A stretch of 64,000 nt of DNA, taken from UBA4744 sp963707435. GTDB taxonomy: Bacteria > Actinomycetota > Acidimicrobiia > Spongiisociales > UBA4744. The stretch spans positions 496,001-560,000 of the forward strand of contig CAVPPF010000005.1 in assembly GCA_963707435.1 (NCBI GenBank), written 5' to 3'. The stretch's first letter is position 1, and each line of letters opens with the position of its first letter. A program made the position numbers and the translations under genes. Shown one piece after another: positions 41,792-50,118 of the stretch. The notes beneath the pieces are model-generated. The model saw nothing but the letters and a program-made list of their open reading frames with translations, was not told the origin of the DNA and made no database searches.

Positions 41792-43066
41792 CTATTCGTC
41801 CGCCGGGTCAACCTCGAGAACGAGCCCGCGGATCGCGGTCACCACAACGGCGTCACCTGCTTTGAGGCCGGCCTCACGATGGGCGCGGGCGCTCCACCTG
41901 GCTCCATCGACCTCAACCGTCCCTTCGGGACCGAGGACCGTCACCGCCACCCCGCGGCGCCCGATCAGCTGATCCCGACCGATCGTGCCCGTTGAGAATC
42001 GAGACCGGGCTACCACGGGCATGGCGATCAGGTAGAAGAAGATGGCGGCGAGGACCGTAAGAATGACACCCCAGGGTGAGGGAGTGATCTGGGGAGCGGC
42101 ATCCGTCAGGAAGAGTCCCCCGGCCACCAGTCCACCGGTTGCGACGATGCTGAACACCCCGAACGAGCGTCTCTGGAATTCGGCGGTATATACCAGCAGG
42201 CCGAGGCCGATCAGCACCAGGGCCCACCACCGGACGGGAAGCACGGAGAGGCCGTACCCGGCGATGAGGAGTGAGATCACACCGGTGGCGGCGGCCAGAC
42301 CCGGCCCGATCGCATAGAACTCGAAGGCAGCAACGGTGAGGCCCATCACGAGGAAGAAGAACGCAGCTTCGGGCCGAATGGACAGTCGCAGCGTTCGGGC
42401 GAAGACCCCCGGCTCGTGGAAACGGACCTGGGAGGTTGGCACCATCCGAACGGCGCCGTCCTCGCCGGTTTCCTCGCGAGCCGTCACCAAGGTCGCCGTG
42501 CCTCGTGCCGACGGCGCTTCCCGGCCATTCAGCCACACCACAACCTGCCCGATCGACGGGAGCGCGGCGTCGACGACTCCGGGAATGGGTCCTTCCACGG
42601 TGACCGTCTCGTCGAACAACGCAAACGACGAGACACCAGCCACGATCTCGACCCCGTCTTTCGTGCCGGCCACGGTCGGAGTGAGATAACCGATCTCCGC
42701 GCCGGGCGCCGCCGTCTTGAGCGGCGCACTCACGAGCAGCTGAGCGGCACCGCCGTACGCAACTGCAGGCGCGTCGCCAACCCAGACCACCAGCGGTAGC
42801 GGCGGCTGCTGAAACAGACGGATGAGGTCGTCGATCTCACCGACGAGCGCACCTTCCGAGTTGAGCTGGACGATCACCGCCTGCGATCCGTTTGCGGCGG
42901 CATCGGCAATCGAATCCTCAACGAAACGGATCATCGTCTGGTCGAGAGGTCCTGAGACCACGATCACGTCGAGCGGGGCTGCTTCCTGGGCGGCCGCAGC
43001 AGGCATGACGAACGGCGCAGCCAGCCAGGCCAGCACGGCAACCAGGAAGAGGAAGCGTCGAGTCAC
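41792..43066 (-). CDS. NfeD-family membrane protein with degenerate ClpP-like protease domain
   Basis: A 424-residue protein: signal peptide (FLFLVAVLAWLAAPFVMPAAAA), a ClpP-like periplasmic domain (AVIVQLNSEGALVGEIDDLIRL), five or so transmembrane helices, and a C-terminal NfeD OB-fold (IGRRGVAVTVLGPEGTVEVDG). In active NfeD/STOPP proteases a nucleophilic Ser lies in an xSAG-type turn; here the corresponding segment is PAVAYGGAAQLL, with no Ser, so the domain may be catalytically inactive. NfeD proteins usually partner with flotillin/stomatin (SPFH) proteins, which are not seen next to it here. The GTG at 43066 is the likely start, though one at 43090 is also possible. Confidence 0.88.
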   Translation of the reverse strand: MTRRFLFLVAVLAWLAAPFVMPAAAAQEAAPLDVIVVSGPLDQTMIRFVEDSIADAAANGSQAVIVQLNSEGALVGEIDDLIRLFQQPPLPLVVWVGDAPAVAYGGAAQLLVSAPLKTAAPGAEIGYLTPTVAGTKDGVEIVAGVSSFALFDETVTVEGPIPGVVDAALPSIGQVVVWLNGREAPSARGTATLVTAREETGEDGAVRMVPTSQVRFHEPGVFARTLRLSIRPEAAFFFLVMGLTVAAFEFYAIGPGLAAATGVISLLIAGYGLSVLPVRWWALVLIGLGLLVYTAEFQRRSFGVFSIVATGGLVAGGLFLTDAAPQITPSPWGVILTVLAAIFFYLIAMPVVARSRFSTGTIGRDQLIGRRGVAVTVLGPEGTVEVDGARWSARAHREAGLKAGDAVVVTAIRGLVLEVDPADE

Positions 43067-43204
43067 GCCGCCATGATAGGAAAGAGTCACCGGTCAGGAG
43101 CCCGGCACCACCAGGTCTTCGGTTGCGATGCTCTTTGGGGCGAACCCGAGACAATCCGGAGGCCGGGGATCAGGGACCGGGGACCAGGACTAAAGTCCCC
43201 TTCT

Positions 43205-43594
43205 ATGAAAGTACTTCTCGTGGCCGACGAGCCGTGGATCAGCAATGAGGCGAACGCAGCCTTGTCCGACCCCGGAACGGTCATCCGCGAAATCGCAGAC
43301 CCGCGCCGGGTGGCGCAGGCGGCCAAAGAGTTCGAACCCGACGTGGTGGTTGTTGATTTGCAGGTCGGTTCCATGGGAGGCATGGCGGTCGCCAGAACGC
43401 TGCGCGAAGCCGAGTTCCTCAACGAGATTGCCGCCGCTCCGATCGTGCTGCTGCTCGATCGCGCCGCCGATGCGTTCATCGCCGGCCGCTCCGCAGCCGA
43501 CGCGTGGCTGGTGAAACCGTTCACACCGCAAGAGCTGCGAGCGGCCCTGGCCACAGCCACCGAAGCCAGCCTCTCCGGAGGGCGCACGGGGTGA
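43205..43594 (+). CDS. single-domain response-regulator-like receiver protein
   Basis: A 129-residue receiver-fold protein. The phosphoacceptor region is DVVVVDLQVGSMGGMAVART (Asp near residue 51), and the conserved Lys is in AWLVKPFTPQELR. The acidic pair at the N-terminus is altered (LLVADEPW), so metal binding may be weak. No output domain is attached. The ATG at 43205 fits because the N-terminus is the standard MKVLLVADE; a longer frame from 43073 adds a non-conserved stretch. No kinase gene adjoins it. It precedes the CorC/HlyC-type gene by 81 bp. Confidence 0.8.
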   Translation: MKVLLVADEPWISNEANAALSDPGTVIREIADPRRVAQAAKEFEPDVVVVDLQVGSMGGMAVARTLREAEFLNEIAAAPIVLLLDRAADAFIAGRSAADAWLVKPFTPQELRAALATATEASLSGGRTG

Positions 43595-43674
43595 ATCAGC
43601 ATCCGGGCGGTGAACCCTTGCCGCGAGCCGGTTCGACTCGCAGCTGCGTTCCCGTCCACTCGTAGGCTTGCGCC

Positions 43675-44928
43675 GTGACGACCGTACAGATCATCCTCCT
43701 CGTGATCTTCACGTTGTGCATCATGTCTTCGGGCTTCCTCTCGGGCTCCGAGACGGCGGTCGTGGCCGTTCCCCGCGAGCGAGCCCATCAGCTGGCGCAA
43801 CGCGGCAAACGGGGTCAGCGACTCGAACTGCTCCTGGCCGACCTGGAAGGTACGATCGGAACGCTGCTTCTCGCCAACAACTTCGTGAACATCCTCGGAG
43901 CGTCCGTGGCGACCACCCTGGCCATCGACCTCGTCGGCGAGTCGTGGGGTCCGTGGCTGGCGACGATCACGGTGACGGCCATCATTCTGGTCGTGGGCGA
44001 AATCACTCCGAAGACCCTCGCGGCACGACGACCCGATCAATATGCGATGACGGTGGCCGGAGCCCTCTGGACCATGTCGACCGTCCTCCGACCCATCTCG
44101 CGGCTCTTCGTTTCGTTGAGCCGGGCGATCCTCAGGGTCCTCGGTGTCCATGCCGGGCACGAGGCCAACCTCGTTACTGAGGAAGACATCCGCTCGATGG
44201 CCGTGCTCGGCGAGGAGGCGGGCGAGATCGAGGAAGCGGAACGAGAGATCATCCACTCGCTGTTCTCGCTGGCCGACCGGCCGGTGCGGGACGTCATGAC
44301 GCCTCGCGTTGACGTCGTGGCGCTCGAACACCCTGTCTCCGCCGAAGAAGTCCGCCAGGCTGTCGCCGAAACGGGGCACAGCCGCTTCCCGGTGATCGCC
44401 CCCGCAGCCGACCTCGACGAGATGCTCGGAGTCCTCTACTTCAAGGATCTCTTCCGGGCGCAAGCACCGGGCGGCTCCGAACAGATACGGCGCCTGCTCC
44501 GCGAACCGTTGTACGTGCCGGAGAGCACCCCCGTGCTCACCGCGCTCCACCAGATGCGGCAGCGACGAGTCGGTTTTGCGGCGATCCTCGACGAGCACGG
44601 CGGCGTCGAGGGCATCCTCACCATCAAGGACCTCGTCTCCGAATTGGTCGGTGAACTCCAGGATGAGTACGACCCCGGTACCCCGGCCACGGTTGCAGTC
44701 GACGGCAACGTGTGGATCGCCGACGGTCGGGTTCCGGTCGAGGAACTCGGTGCAACCCTCGGCGCAGACTTCCCCGAGGGTCCCTACGCAACCGCCGGAG
44801 GTCTATTCCTCTCCATCAGGGGCGACCTACCCGCCGAAGGTGATTCGGTCGAGATAGCCGGATACCGCCTGACCGTTCTGGGTATGGACCGCCGCCGGAT
44901 CGATCGCATCCGGATCGAAATGATCTGA
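43675..44928 (+). CDS. CNNM/CorC-HlyC-type membrane protein (DUF21-CBS)
   Basis: A 417-residue membrane protein with an N-terminal DUF21 domain of three or four transmembrane helices (QIILLVIFTLCIMSSGFLSG; FLSGSETAVVAVPRERAHQ), a CBS pair (DRPVRDVMTPRVDVVAL and RVGFAAILDEHGGVEGILT) and a C-terminal CorC_HlyC domain (GRVPVEELGATLGADFP). Family members are Mg2+/Co2+ efflux or transport proteins and the former 'hemolysin' HlyC group. It starts with a GTG at 43675 with the sequence MTTVQIILLVIF. Confidence 0.93.
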   Translation: MTTVQIILLVIFTLCIMSSGFLSGSETAVVAVPRERAHQLAQRGKRGQRLELLLADLEGTIGTLLLANNFVNILGASVATTLAIDLVGESWGPWLATITVTAIILVVGEITPKTLAARRPDQYAMTVAGALWTMSTVLRPISRLFVSLSRAILRVLGVHAGHEANLVTEEDIRSMAVLGEEAGEIEEAEREIIHSLFSLADRPVRDVMTPRVDVVALEHPVSAEEVRQAVAETGHSRFPVIAPAADLDEMLGVLYFKDLFRAQAPGGSEQIRRLLREPLYVPESTPVLTALHQMRQRRVGFAAILDEHGGVEGILTIKDLVSELVGELQDEYDPGTPATVAVDGNVWIADGRVPVEELGATLGADFPEGPYATAGGLFLSIRGDLPAEGDSVEIAGYRLTVLGMDRRRIDRIRIEMI

Positions 44929-45000
44929 TCGTCACGGGATCTCCACCCGCGGCCCAACCCTCGACCCGGCACCAGGACCCTCCGGGGGTGCCGAACAGCG

Positions 45001-46254
45001 CTACGACTCTTCGCGGCGGGGTTCGGCCAGGGCGGCGGCCGCCAGGGAGGTTCTCGGGGGAAGGCTGATGAAGGGCCGCTGGCCGGGCCTGACCTTCGTC
45101 ACGATGCGGAAGAGCGAATAGATGGCAACGGGAGCGAAGAACCCCGCCAGGCTCCAGAAATAGCCGACAGGGCCGAGGATCGTCATCAAGACGGAGGCGA
45201 CGATGGGACCCCCGATCGATCCAACTCCGTAAACGAACAGCACACCGGCGGCGGTGGCCACGACCTGGTCATCTTCGACGACATCGTTGATATGGCTGAC
45301 GGCCAGCGAGTACATCGGAAACGCCAGGCTCCCGTACACAACAGCGACCGCGAACACGGCGGGACTGTCCGGGTTGATCATGGTGCCGACGATGGCTGCC
45401 AGCACGGCGGCGGTGGCAACGGCGAAGATCACCCGGCGTCGCGGCAGTCTGTCGGACAGATGTCCGAGCGGATACTGGGTGGCCAGGGCGCCGATCATCG
45501 AGGCCCCGACGAAGAGACCCGCCCGGCCCGGGCTCATGCCGATCTTGATCGCATAGACCGCACCGAGACCGTAAATGGCCCCGCTGGACGCCCCGACCAG
45601 GGCCCCGGCGACAACACCGAGGGGTGCCGCCCTGGCAAGCTCGCGCACCGAGATACGGGAAGGAAATGCTATGACCGGTTCGGGCACCCGGGTCAGTGCA
45701 AGCGGAACGACCGCCATGGACATCAGGATCGAGGCGAGGATGAACAGCGTCGAGCCGGCCGGATCGGCAAGTCCGAGGAAGAGCTGCCCGGAACCGATCC
45801 CCACGGTCACCACGACCATGTACATCGACAGCAGCCGGCCTCTGGTCACATTCGAGGCGCGGCCGTTCAGCCAGCTCTCAATGGTCACGTACAACCCGGA
45901 GAGACACAATCCGGCCATGAAACGCAGCAGAGACCAGCTCCACACGCTCACCCACAGGACGTGAATGAGGGCTACCGATGAGGCCAGTGACGCCAGCCCG
46001 GCGAAGACCCTGATGTGCCCCACGTTGCCAAGCCGGGCGGGGATCTTGAGCGAGCCGAGCAGGAAACCGGCGTAGTACGAAGCCATGATCAGGCCGATGG
46101 AGGTGGTGGCGAACCCCTCCAGGTCCGAGCGGACACCGAGCACCGACCCTTGCAGGCCGTTTCCGACCATCAGGAGGAACACGCCGAGGAACAGGGCCCA
46201 TACCGATGCGGCCATCGCTCCCGCGCCAGGGTTATCGGCTCTCACCGGTGACAT
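45001..46254 (-). CDS. MFS transporter (YcaD-like, 12 TM)
   Basis: A major facilitator of about 417 residues with 12 hydrophobic segments, starting VWALFLGVFLLMVGNGLQGSV with GLIMASYYAGFLLGS and LRFMAGLCLSGLYVTIESWLN; the last phrase is typical of the YcaD/MFS_1-like group. The ATG at 46254 is close to an AAGGAG; a nearby GTG (46245) is also possible. The longer frame to 46365 has no conserved sequence. It is 183 bp downstream of the diaminopropionate ammonia-lyase gene on the same strand. Substrate unknown; an amino acid or metabolite is possible from context. Confidence 0.85.
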   Translation of the reverse strand: MSPVRADNPGAGAMAASVWALFLGVFLLMVGNGLQGSVLGVRSDLEGFATTSIGLIMASYYAGFLLGSLKIPARLGNVGHIRVFAGLASLASSVALIHVLWVSVWSWSLLRFMAGLCLSGLYVTIESWLNGRASNVTRGRLLSMYMVVVTVGIGSGQLFLGLADPAGSTLFILASILMSMAVVPLALTRVPEPVIAFPSRISVRELARAAPLGVVAGALVGASSGAIYGLGAVYAIKIGMSPGRAGLFVGASMIGALATQYPLGHLSDRLPRRRVIFAVATAAVLAAIVGTMINPDSPAVFAVAVVYGSLAFPMYSLAVSHINDVVEDDQVVATAAGVLFVYGVGSIGGPIVASVLMTILGPVGYFWSLAGFFAPVAIYSLFRIVTKVRPGQRPFISLPPRTSLAAAALAEPRREES

Positions 46255-46437
46255 CAACTCCTTCGGGTGTTTCGATGCTAACTCCGGCCGGAGCCGCATC
46301 CGGGCGAGCTCGTCTCCGAGCATACGAGTCGAGATAGCGCATGGTCGCCACACCGTCCGGCGCATGCATCAACGGCTGATCGATCCCACCCGAATCCATC
46401 CGACTTGAGTGATCTCGTTGCCCGGCGTCCGGCGCGA

Positions 46438-47718
46438 TCAGCGATCGACGGCAGCGCCCTGCCCCGTGCCGGCAGCAGCCCAGCGGTACTCCGTCGGAAC
46501 CGAGTCCGCCCCTTCCCAAACGACGCGCCGGAAGTAGTCCGGATCGGTGTTGCCTTCTGAGTTGATCAGCAGCACCTGGGATTCGGGTCCGAGGCCCAGG
46601 TAGTCCTTCAACTCGGCGTACTGCGGGTACTCGGCAACGAACATGAGCGCCCCCAGCGTGACGGCACCCGACTCGCCGGACACGACGAAAGGATCACCCG
46701 CCAAAGGCAAGCCGTAAACCCGCATACCTTTCGCAGCCACATAGTCGGGGCATGCCAGGAAGGCATCAACACAGTCCCACAGCACGCGCCAGGCGATGGG
46801 ACTCGGCTCGCCACATGCCAGCCCTGCCATGATCGTTTGCAGGTCACCGCCTACCGCATGGGGCTCACCGTCACCTATCCGGGCAGATTCGATCAGACAG
46901 TTTGCCGTAGCAGGCTCGACCACCACCGTGGTCGGCCGATCCTGACCAAACCGGGCTGCATAGAAGCCGGTCGTGGCTGCCGCCAGTGCCCCCACCCCGG
47001 CCTGGACAAAGACGTGGGTTGGTTTGACGATGCCCTGGCCGGCCAATTGCTCTTGAGCCTCCGACAGCATCGTGGTGTATCCCTGCATCACCCACTTGGG
47101 GATGTCCTCGTATCCCTCCCACGAAGTATCGGAGATGACCTGCCATCCGTTCTCGTCGGCATCGCGACTGGCCCGTTTCACCGCATCGTCATAGGTCCCG
47201 TCGACCACCCGCACCTCGGCCCCGTAGCTCGCGATGGCGGCGACCCGTGCCGGCGAGGTGTCCTTGTGCACGTAGATGACGGCCTTGCAGTTCAATTTAT
47301 CCGCTGCCCAAGCCACCCCTCGCCCGTGGTTGCCGTCGGTGGCTGTGGCGAAGGTAAGGTCCCCCAACTTGGCCCGGGTCTCGTCGGAGATCAACTGATC
47401 AAACGACAAGCCTTTCTCGTCGAGGCCGAGCAGCGACTTGATGTGACGGTAGATGGCGAAAGAACCGCCGAGGACCTTGAAAGAATTGAGGCTCAGGCGG
47501 ACGGACTCGTCCTTGACCCAGATCCCTCCGACGCCGATCATCGCCGCCAGGTTCGAGAGGTTCCTCAGCGGGCTGACTCGATAGCCGGGGATCTGACGGT
47601 GGAAGCTCCGTGTCTGTTCGAAAATCCCCCGGGGGAAGTACTCTTCGACCGCCTCGCTCGCCACGACGGTTCTTGCTCTCGGGTGCGCGACCCACTCGAT
47701 CGGTTTCACAGGATTCAT
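46438..47718 (-). CDS. dpaL: diaminopropionate ammonia-lyase-like PLP enzyme
   Basis: A 426-residue fold-type II PLP enzyme most similar to diaminopropionate ammonia-lyase, which turns 2,3-diaminopropionate into pyruvate and two ammonia. Seen: the PLP Lys in LSLNSFKVLGGSFAIY (near residue 75), LTFATATDGNHGRGVAWAAD, the phosphate-binding QAGVGALAAATTGFYA and LLINSEGNTDPDYFRRV. A threonine or D-serine dehydratase-like role is the main alternative. The ATG at 47718 precedes the conserved start MNPVKPIEW; an in-frame ATG at 47763 has no conserved sequence after it. Confidence 0.88.
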   Translation of the reverse strand: MNPVKPIEWVAHPRARTVVASEAVEEYFPRGIFEQTRSFHRQIPGYRVSPLRNLSNLAAMIGVGGIWVKDESVRLSLNSFKVLGGSFAIYRHIKSLLGLDEKGLSFDQLISDETRAKLGDLTFATATDGNHGRGVAWAADKLNCKAVIYVHKDTSPARVAAIASYGAEVRVVDGTYDDAVKRASRDADENGWQVISDTSWEGYEDIPKWVMQGYTTMLSEAQEQLAGQGIVKPTHVFVQAGVGALAAATTGFYAARFGQDRPTTVVVEPATANCLIESARIGDGEPHAVGGDLQTIMAGLACGEPSPIAWRVLWDCVDAFLACPDYVAAKGMRVYGLPLAGDPFVVSGESGAVTLGALMFVAEYPQYAELKDYLGLGPESQVLLINSEGNTDPDYFRRVVWEGADSVPTEYRWAAAGTGQGAAVDR

Positions 47719-47883
47719 GCACACCACTGTATCGCCCCTTCCCGAGTTCAGGACAGCCTCCATTGATGGATTGGCGGAGGTAGCGCGGCAGCAACGACCC
47801 CGGGGACCTGTGCGCGAGAGTCAGTGTGATACCCGCAATCATGAGCCCACAGCTGCCGGGTCCCGCCAATGGAACCGACCCCT

Positions 47884-47910
47884 AAAACCAGAAACCACCC
47901 CGGAGGGTGG
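47884..47910 (-). terminator. rho-independent terminator after tRNA-Pro
   Basis: On the minus strand CCACCC (47910-47905 complement) pairs with GGGTGG (47900-47895 complement) around TCCG, followed by TTTCTGGTTTT. It lies 20 bp after the 3' end of the tRNA gene. Confidence 0.75.
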
Positions 47911-47930
47911 CTTTTGAACTGGTGTTTCTC

Positions 47931-48007
47931 TGGTCGGGACGGCCGGATTTGAACCGGCGACCTCAGCGTCCCGAACGCTGCGCGCTGCCAAACTGCGCCA
48001 CGTCCCG
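47931..48007 (-). tRNA. tRNA-Pro (CGG anticodon), CCA encoded
   Basis: The minus strand folds into a full cloverleaf: acceptor arms CGGGACG (5') and CGTCCCG (3'), D-arm GCGC/GCGC with loop AGTTTGGCA, anticodon stem CAGCG/CGCTG with loop TTCGGGA (anticodon CGG, proline), and T-arm GCCGG/CCGGC around TTCAAAT. The discriminator A and an encoded CCA (47931-47934 complement) complete it. Length is 77 nt. The terminator at 47884-47910 follows. Confidence 0.95.
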
Positions 48008-48070
48008 TGGCCACGACATGTTAACCACTTGCGGGACCATGCAACCACGCCCTCCGTCTACCCTGGCCGA

Positions 48071-48352
48071 ATGGAGCTTCAGGAGCTGCAGGAACTCATG
48101 GACCGGACGTACGGGCACCGGGACCGGCCCCGCGGAATCCCGGCCAACATCGCCTGGCTCACCGAGGAGATCGGTGAACTGGCTCAGGCCCTCCGCAAGG
48201 GCGATCGCGACCAGCAACTCCAGGAGTTCGGGGACGTTTTGGCCTGGGTGGCTTCGCTGGCCAACCTGGCCGATGTCAGCCTCGACGAGGCCCTCAGCCG
48301 CTACCAGGATGGCTGCCCGCGTTGTACCCGGATTCCCTGTCGCTGTCCATGA
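48071..48352 (+). CDS. MazG-like nucleotide pyrophosphohydrolase
   Basis: A 93-residue single-domain MazG-family protein. The metal-binding pattern is visible: WLTEEIGELAQALRKGD (EExxE) and QEFGDVLAWVASLANLADV (ExxD). A CPRCTRIPCRC tail with four Cys could bind zinc. Such enzymes hydrolyse non-canonical or alarmone-like nucleoside triphosphates. The ATG at 48071 is chosen because the conserved domain (MELQELQEL) starts there. It lies 63 bp from the divergent tRNA-Pro gene. Confidence 0.87.
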   Translation: MELQELQELMDRTYGHRDRPRGIPANIAWLTEEIGELAQALRKGDRDQQLQEFGDVLAWVASLANLADVSLDEALSRYQDGCPRCTRIPCRCP

Positions 48353-48392
48353 AGTAGCTAAATGTGGCCGAAGTCGATACCCTCACCTCTCC

Positions 48393-49082
48393 GTGTCATA
48401 TTCGAGTCGACGCATAGCGCTGGCGGCGATCCTGTCTCTCGCCCTGCCCCTGGTGGTGGCATCTCCGGTCCTCGCCGATGAAGTGGCCGCTCAGGTGAGC
48501 AGCTTCCGCGGCAGCAGCCTGCCGGTGGTTGCCGCTGCCGACCAGGTCGCCGGCGGGTCCGCAGCAGCTCAAGCAGCCGCCGGGAATCTGTTTCACACCA
48601 ATATCTCCGGCTTGCTCGGCGCCTGTGATTCCGTAGGTGAAGTGGTAGGTGCGGGTCCGAATGTGCCCGATGTCTTTGCAGCTTTCCAGCAGAGCAGCAG
48701 CCACCGGAGCATCATCAACAACCCGGCCTGGACCGCTATGGGCACGGGCCTGGCCACGGGCGCAGACGGCACCGTCTTCGTGTCGGTCGTGTTCTGCAAG
48801 TTGGCGGACACCGAGCCTGCGGCAGTTGCTCCGGAACCGCCCCGGCCCGGAGCGGCCTCCGACCCGTCAACCCCGGCACCGGAGATTGCGCCCCCGGCCC
48901 ATGTTCTCGAAGGAGCGCTACCCGCAATTGGTGCCCGTCGATCCGAGATCAGGGCGAGGCTCGACCGTCAAGCCAGGTCCATGCTGCCCGACTGGTACGT
49001 CGGCGTTTGCGGAACGGGTGACCGTGGACGCGTGTTCGCGGGCCGGACGTTCGACAGCGGAGCATGCCCCAACGCCGCCTGA
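48393..49082 (+). CDS. secreted CAP/SCP-domain protein
   Basis: A 229-residue exported protein. Signal peptide: RRIALAAILSLALPLVVASPVLA (residues about 6-28). The middle contains a CAP (SCP-like) domain with NLFHTNISGLLGACDSVGEVVG, SHRSIINNPAWTAMGTGLA and VFVSVVFCK, as in bacterial CAP proteins; the C-terminal 90 residues are Pro/Ala-rich followed by a small Cys-containing tail. Function is unknown; CAP proteins are often secreted surface factors. The GTG at 48393 is the start best placed for the signal peptide. Confidence 0.8.
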   Translation: MSYSSRRIALAAILSLALPLVVASPVLADEVAAQVSSFRGSSLPVVAAADQVAGGSAAAQAAAGNLFHTNISGLLGACDSVGEVVGAGPNVPDVFAAFQQSSSHRSIINNPAWTAMGTGLATGADGTVFVSVVFCKLADTEPAAVAPEPPRPGAASDPSTPAPEIAPPAHVLEGALPAIGARRSEIRARLDRQARSMLPDWYVGVCGTGDRGRVFAGRTFDSGACPNAA

Positions 49083-49104
49083 AATCAGCGGGCGGTTGAC
49101 TCAA

Positions 49105-50118
49105 TCAGACGAGAAGCTCTGCAATCTGCACCGCGTTGAGCGCAGCCCCCTTGCGGAGGTTGTCGCCCACCGCCCAGAGGTTGATACCACCCGGGGTGCC
49201 GACGGTTTCGCGAATACGACCGACCAGCACGTCGTCGATGCCGGCCGAATCGAGCGGGGTCGGAACCCTGTCCTTCCACACGGATACGCCGTCGGCAGCC
49301 ACCAACAATGCTTCCGCCTCATCGCCGGACACGGCGCGGTCAAACCACAGACTGGCCACGATCCCGTGCCCGACCATCACCGGGACCCGCACGCACGTCG
49401 GTTCCACCTTGAGGTCGGGGATGTCGAGGATCTTGCGGCTCTCGTTGACGAACTTCCACTCCTCATCGGTGTAGCCCTCGCTCTGGAGGCTGCCCGCAAA
49501 CGGAATCACATTCCAGGCGATCGGTCGTGGATAGACCTCGCCGCCGGGATCCTGCCATCCCCCGGACACGAGGGCCTGGAGATCCCCACCCAGTTCCCCG
49601 ACCTGCCTGGTCAATTCGTCCATGCCCTTCTGGCCGGACCCGGAAACGGACTGATAGGAAGTGGCGATCATCGACCGCAAACCGGCCGAACGATGGAGTG
49701 GCGCCACGGCCATCATGAGGTCCATGGTGGTGCAGTTTGGATTGGCGATGATGCCTTCGTGATGGGCCGCCGCTGCGTCGTTGACCCCGGCAACCACCAG
49801 CGGCACCTCCGGCTGCATTCGGAATGCCGAGGAGTTGTCGATCACCACAGCTCCGGCGGCGGCGAACACCGGGGCAAACTGGCGGGAGCGGTCCCCGCCG
49901 GCGGAGAAGAGGGCGATCTCTATACCGGCCGGGTCGGCCGTTGCGAGGTCCTCGACCTCAACGGTGCCCCACCGCGTGTCGACTTTGGTTCCTGCGGACC
50001 GGGAGGAGGCAAGGAGGCGCAGCTCGGAAATAGGGAAGGCCCGTTCTTCGAGGATGGAGATCATGGCCCGGCCGACGGCTCCGGTGGCGCCGACGACTGC
50101 GGTTCGTTTTGTGCTCAT
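49105..50118 (-). CDS. asd: aspartate-semialdehyde dehydrogenase
   Basis: NADPH-dependent reduction of aspartyl phosphate to aspartate semialdehyde for lysine, threonine and methionine (and diaminopimelate) synthesis; 337 residues. Motifs: the N-terminal Rossmann loop AVVGATGAVGRAMISIL, SSRSAGTKV, the active-site Cys in IIANPNCTTMDLM (near residue 130) and the catalytic His in VRVPVMVGHGIVASLW. The ATG overlaps the lysC stop by 4 nt (ATGA), forming the classical lysC-asd operon. Confidence 0.96.
   Translation of the reverse strand: MSTKRTAVVGATGAVGRAMISILEERAFPISELRLLASSRSAGTKVDTRWGTVEVEDLATADPAGIEIALFSAGGDRSRQFAPVFAAAGAVVIDNSSAFRMQPEVPLVVAGVNDAAAAHHEGIIANPNCTTMDLMMAVAPLHRSAGLRSMIATSYQSVSGSGQKGMDELTRQVGELGGDLQALVSGGWQDPGGEVYPRPIAWNVIPFAGSLQSEGYTDEEWKFVNESRKILDIPDLKVEPTCVRVPVMVGHGIVASLWFDRAVSGDEAEALLVAADGVSVWKDRVPTPLDSAGIDDVLVGRIRETVGTPGGINLWAVGDNLRKGAALNAVQIAELLV

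Noticed and set aside
47907..48392. Extended N-terminus of the CAP-domain protein (frame open from 47907)
   Set aside because: It overlaps the tRNA-Pro gene and the MazG gene; the signal peptide begins right after the GTG at 48393.
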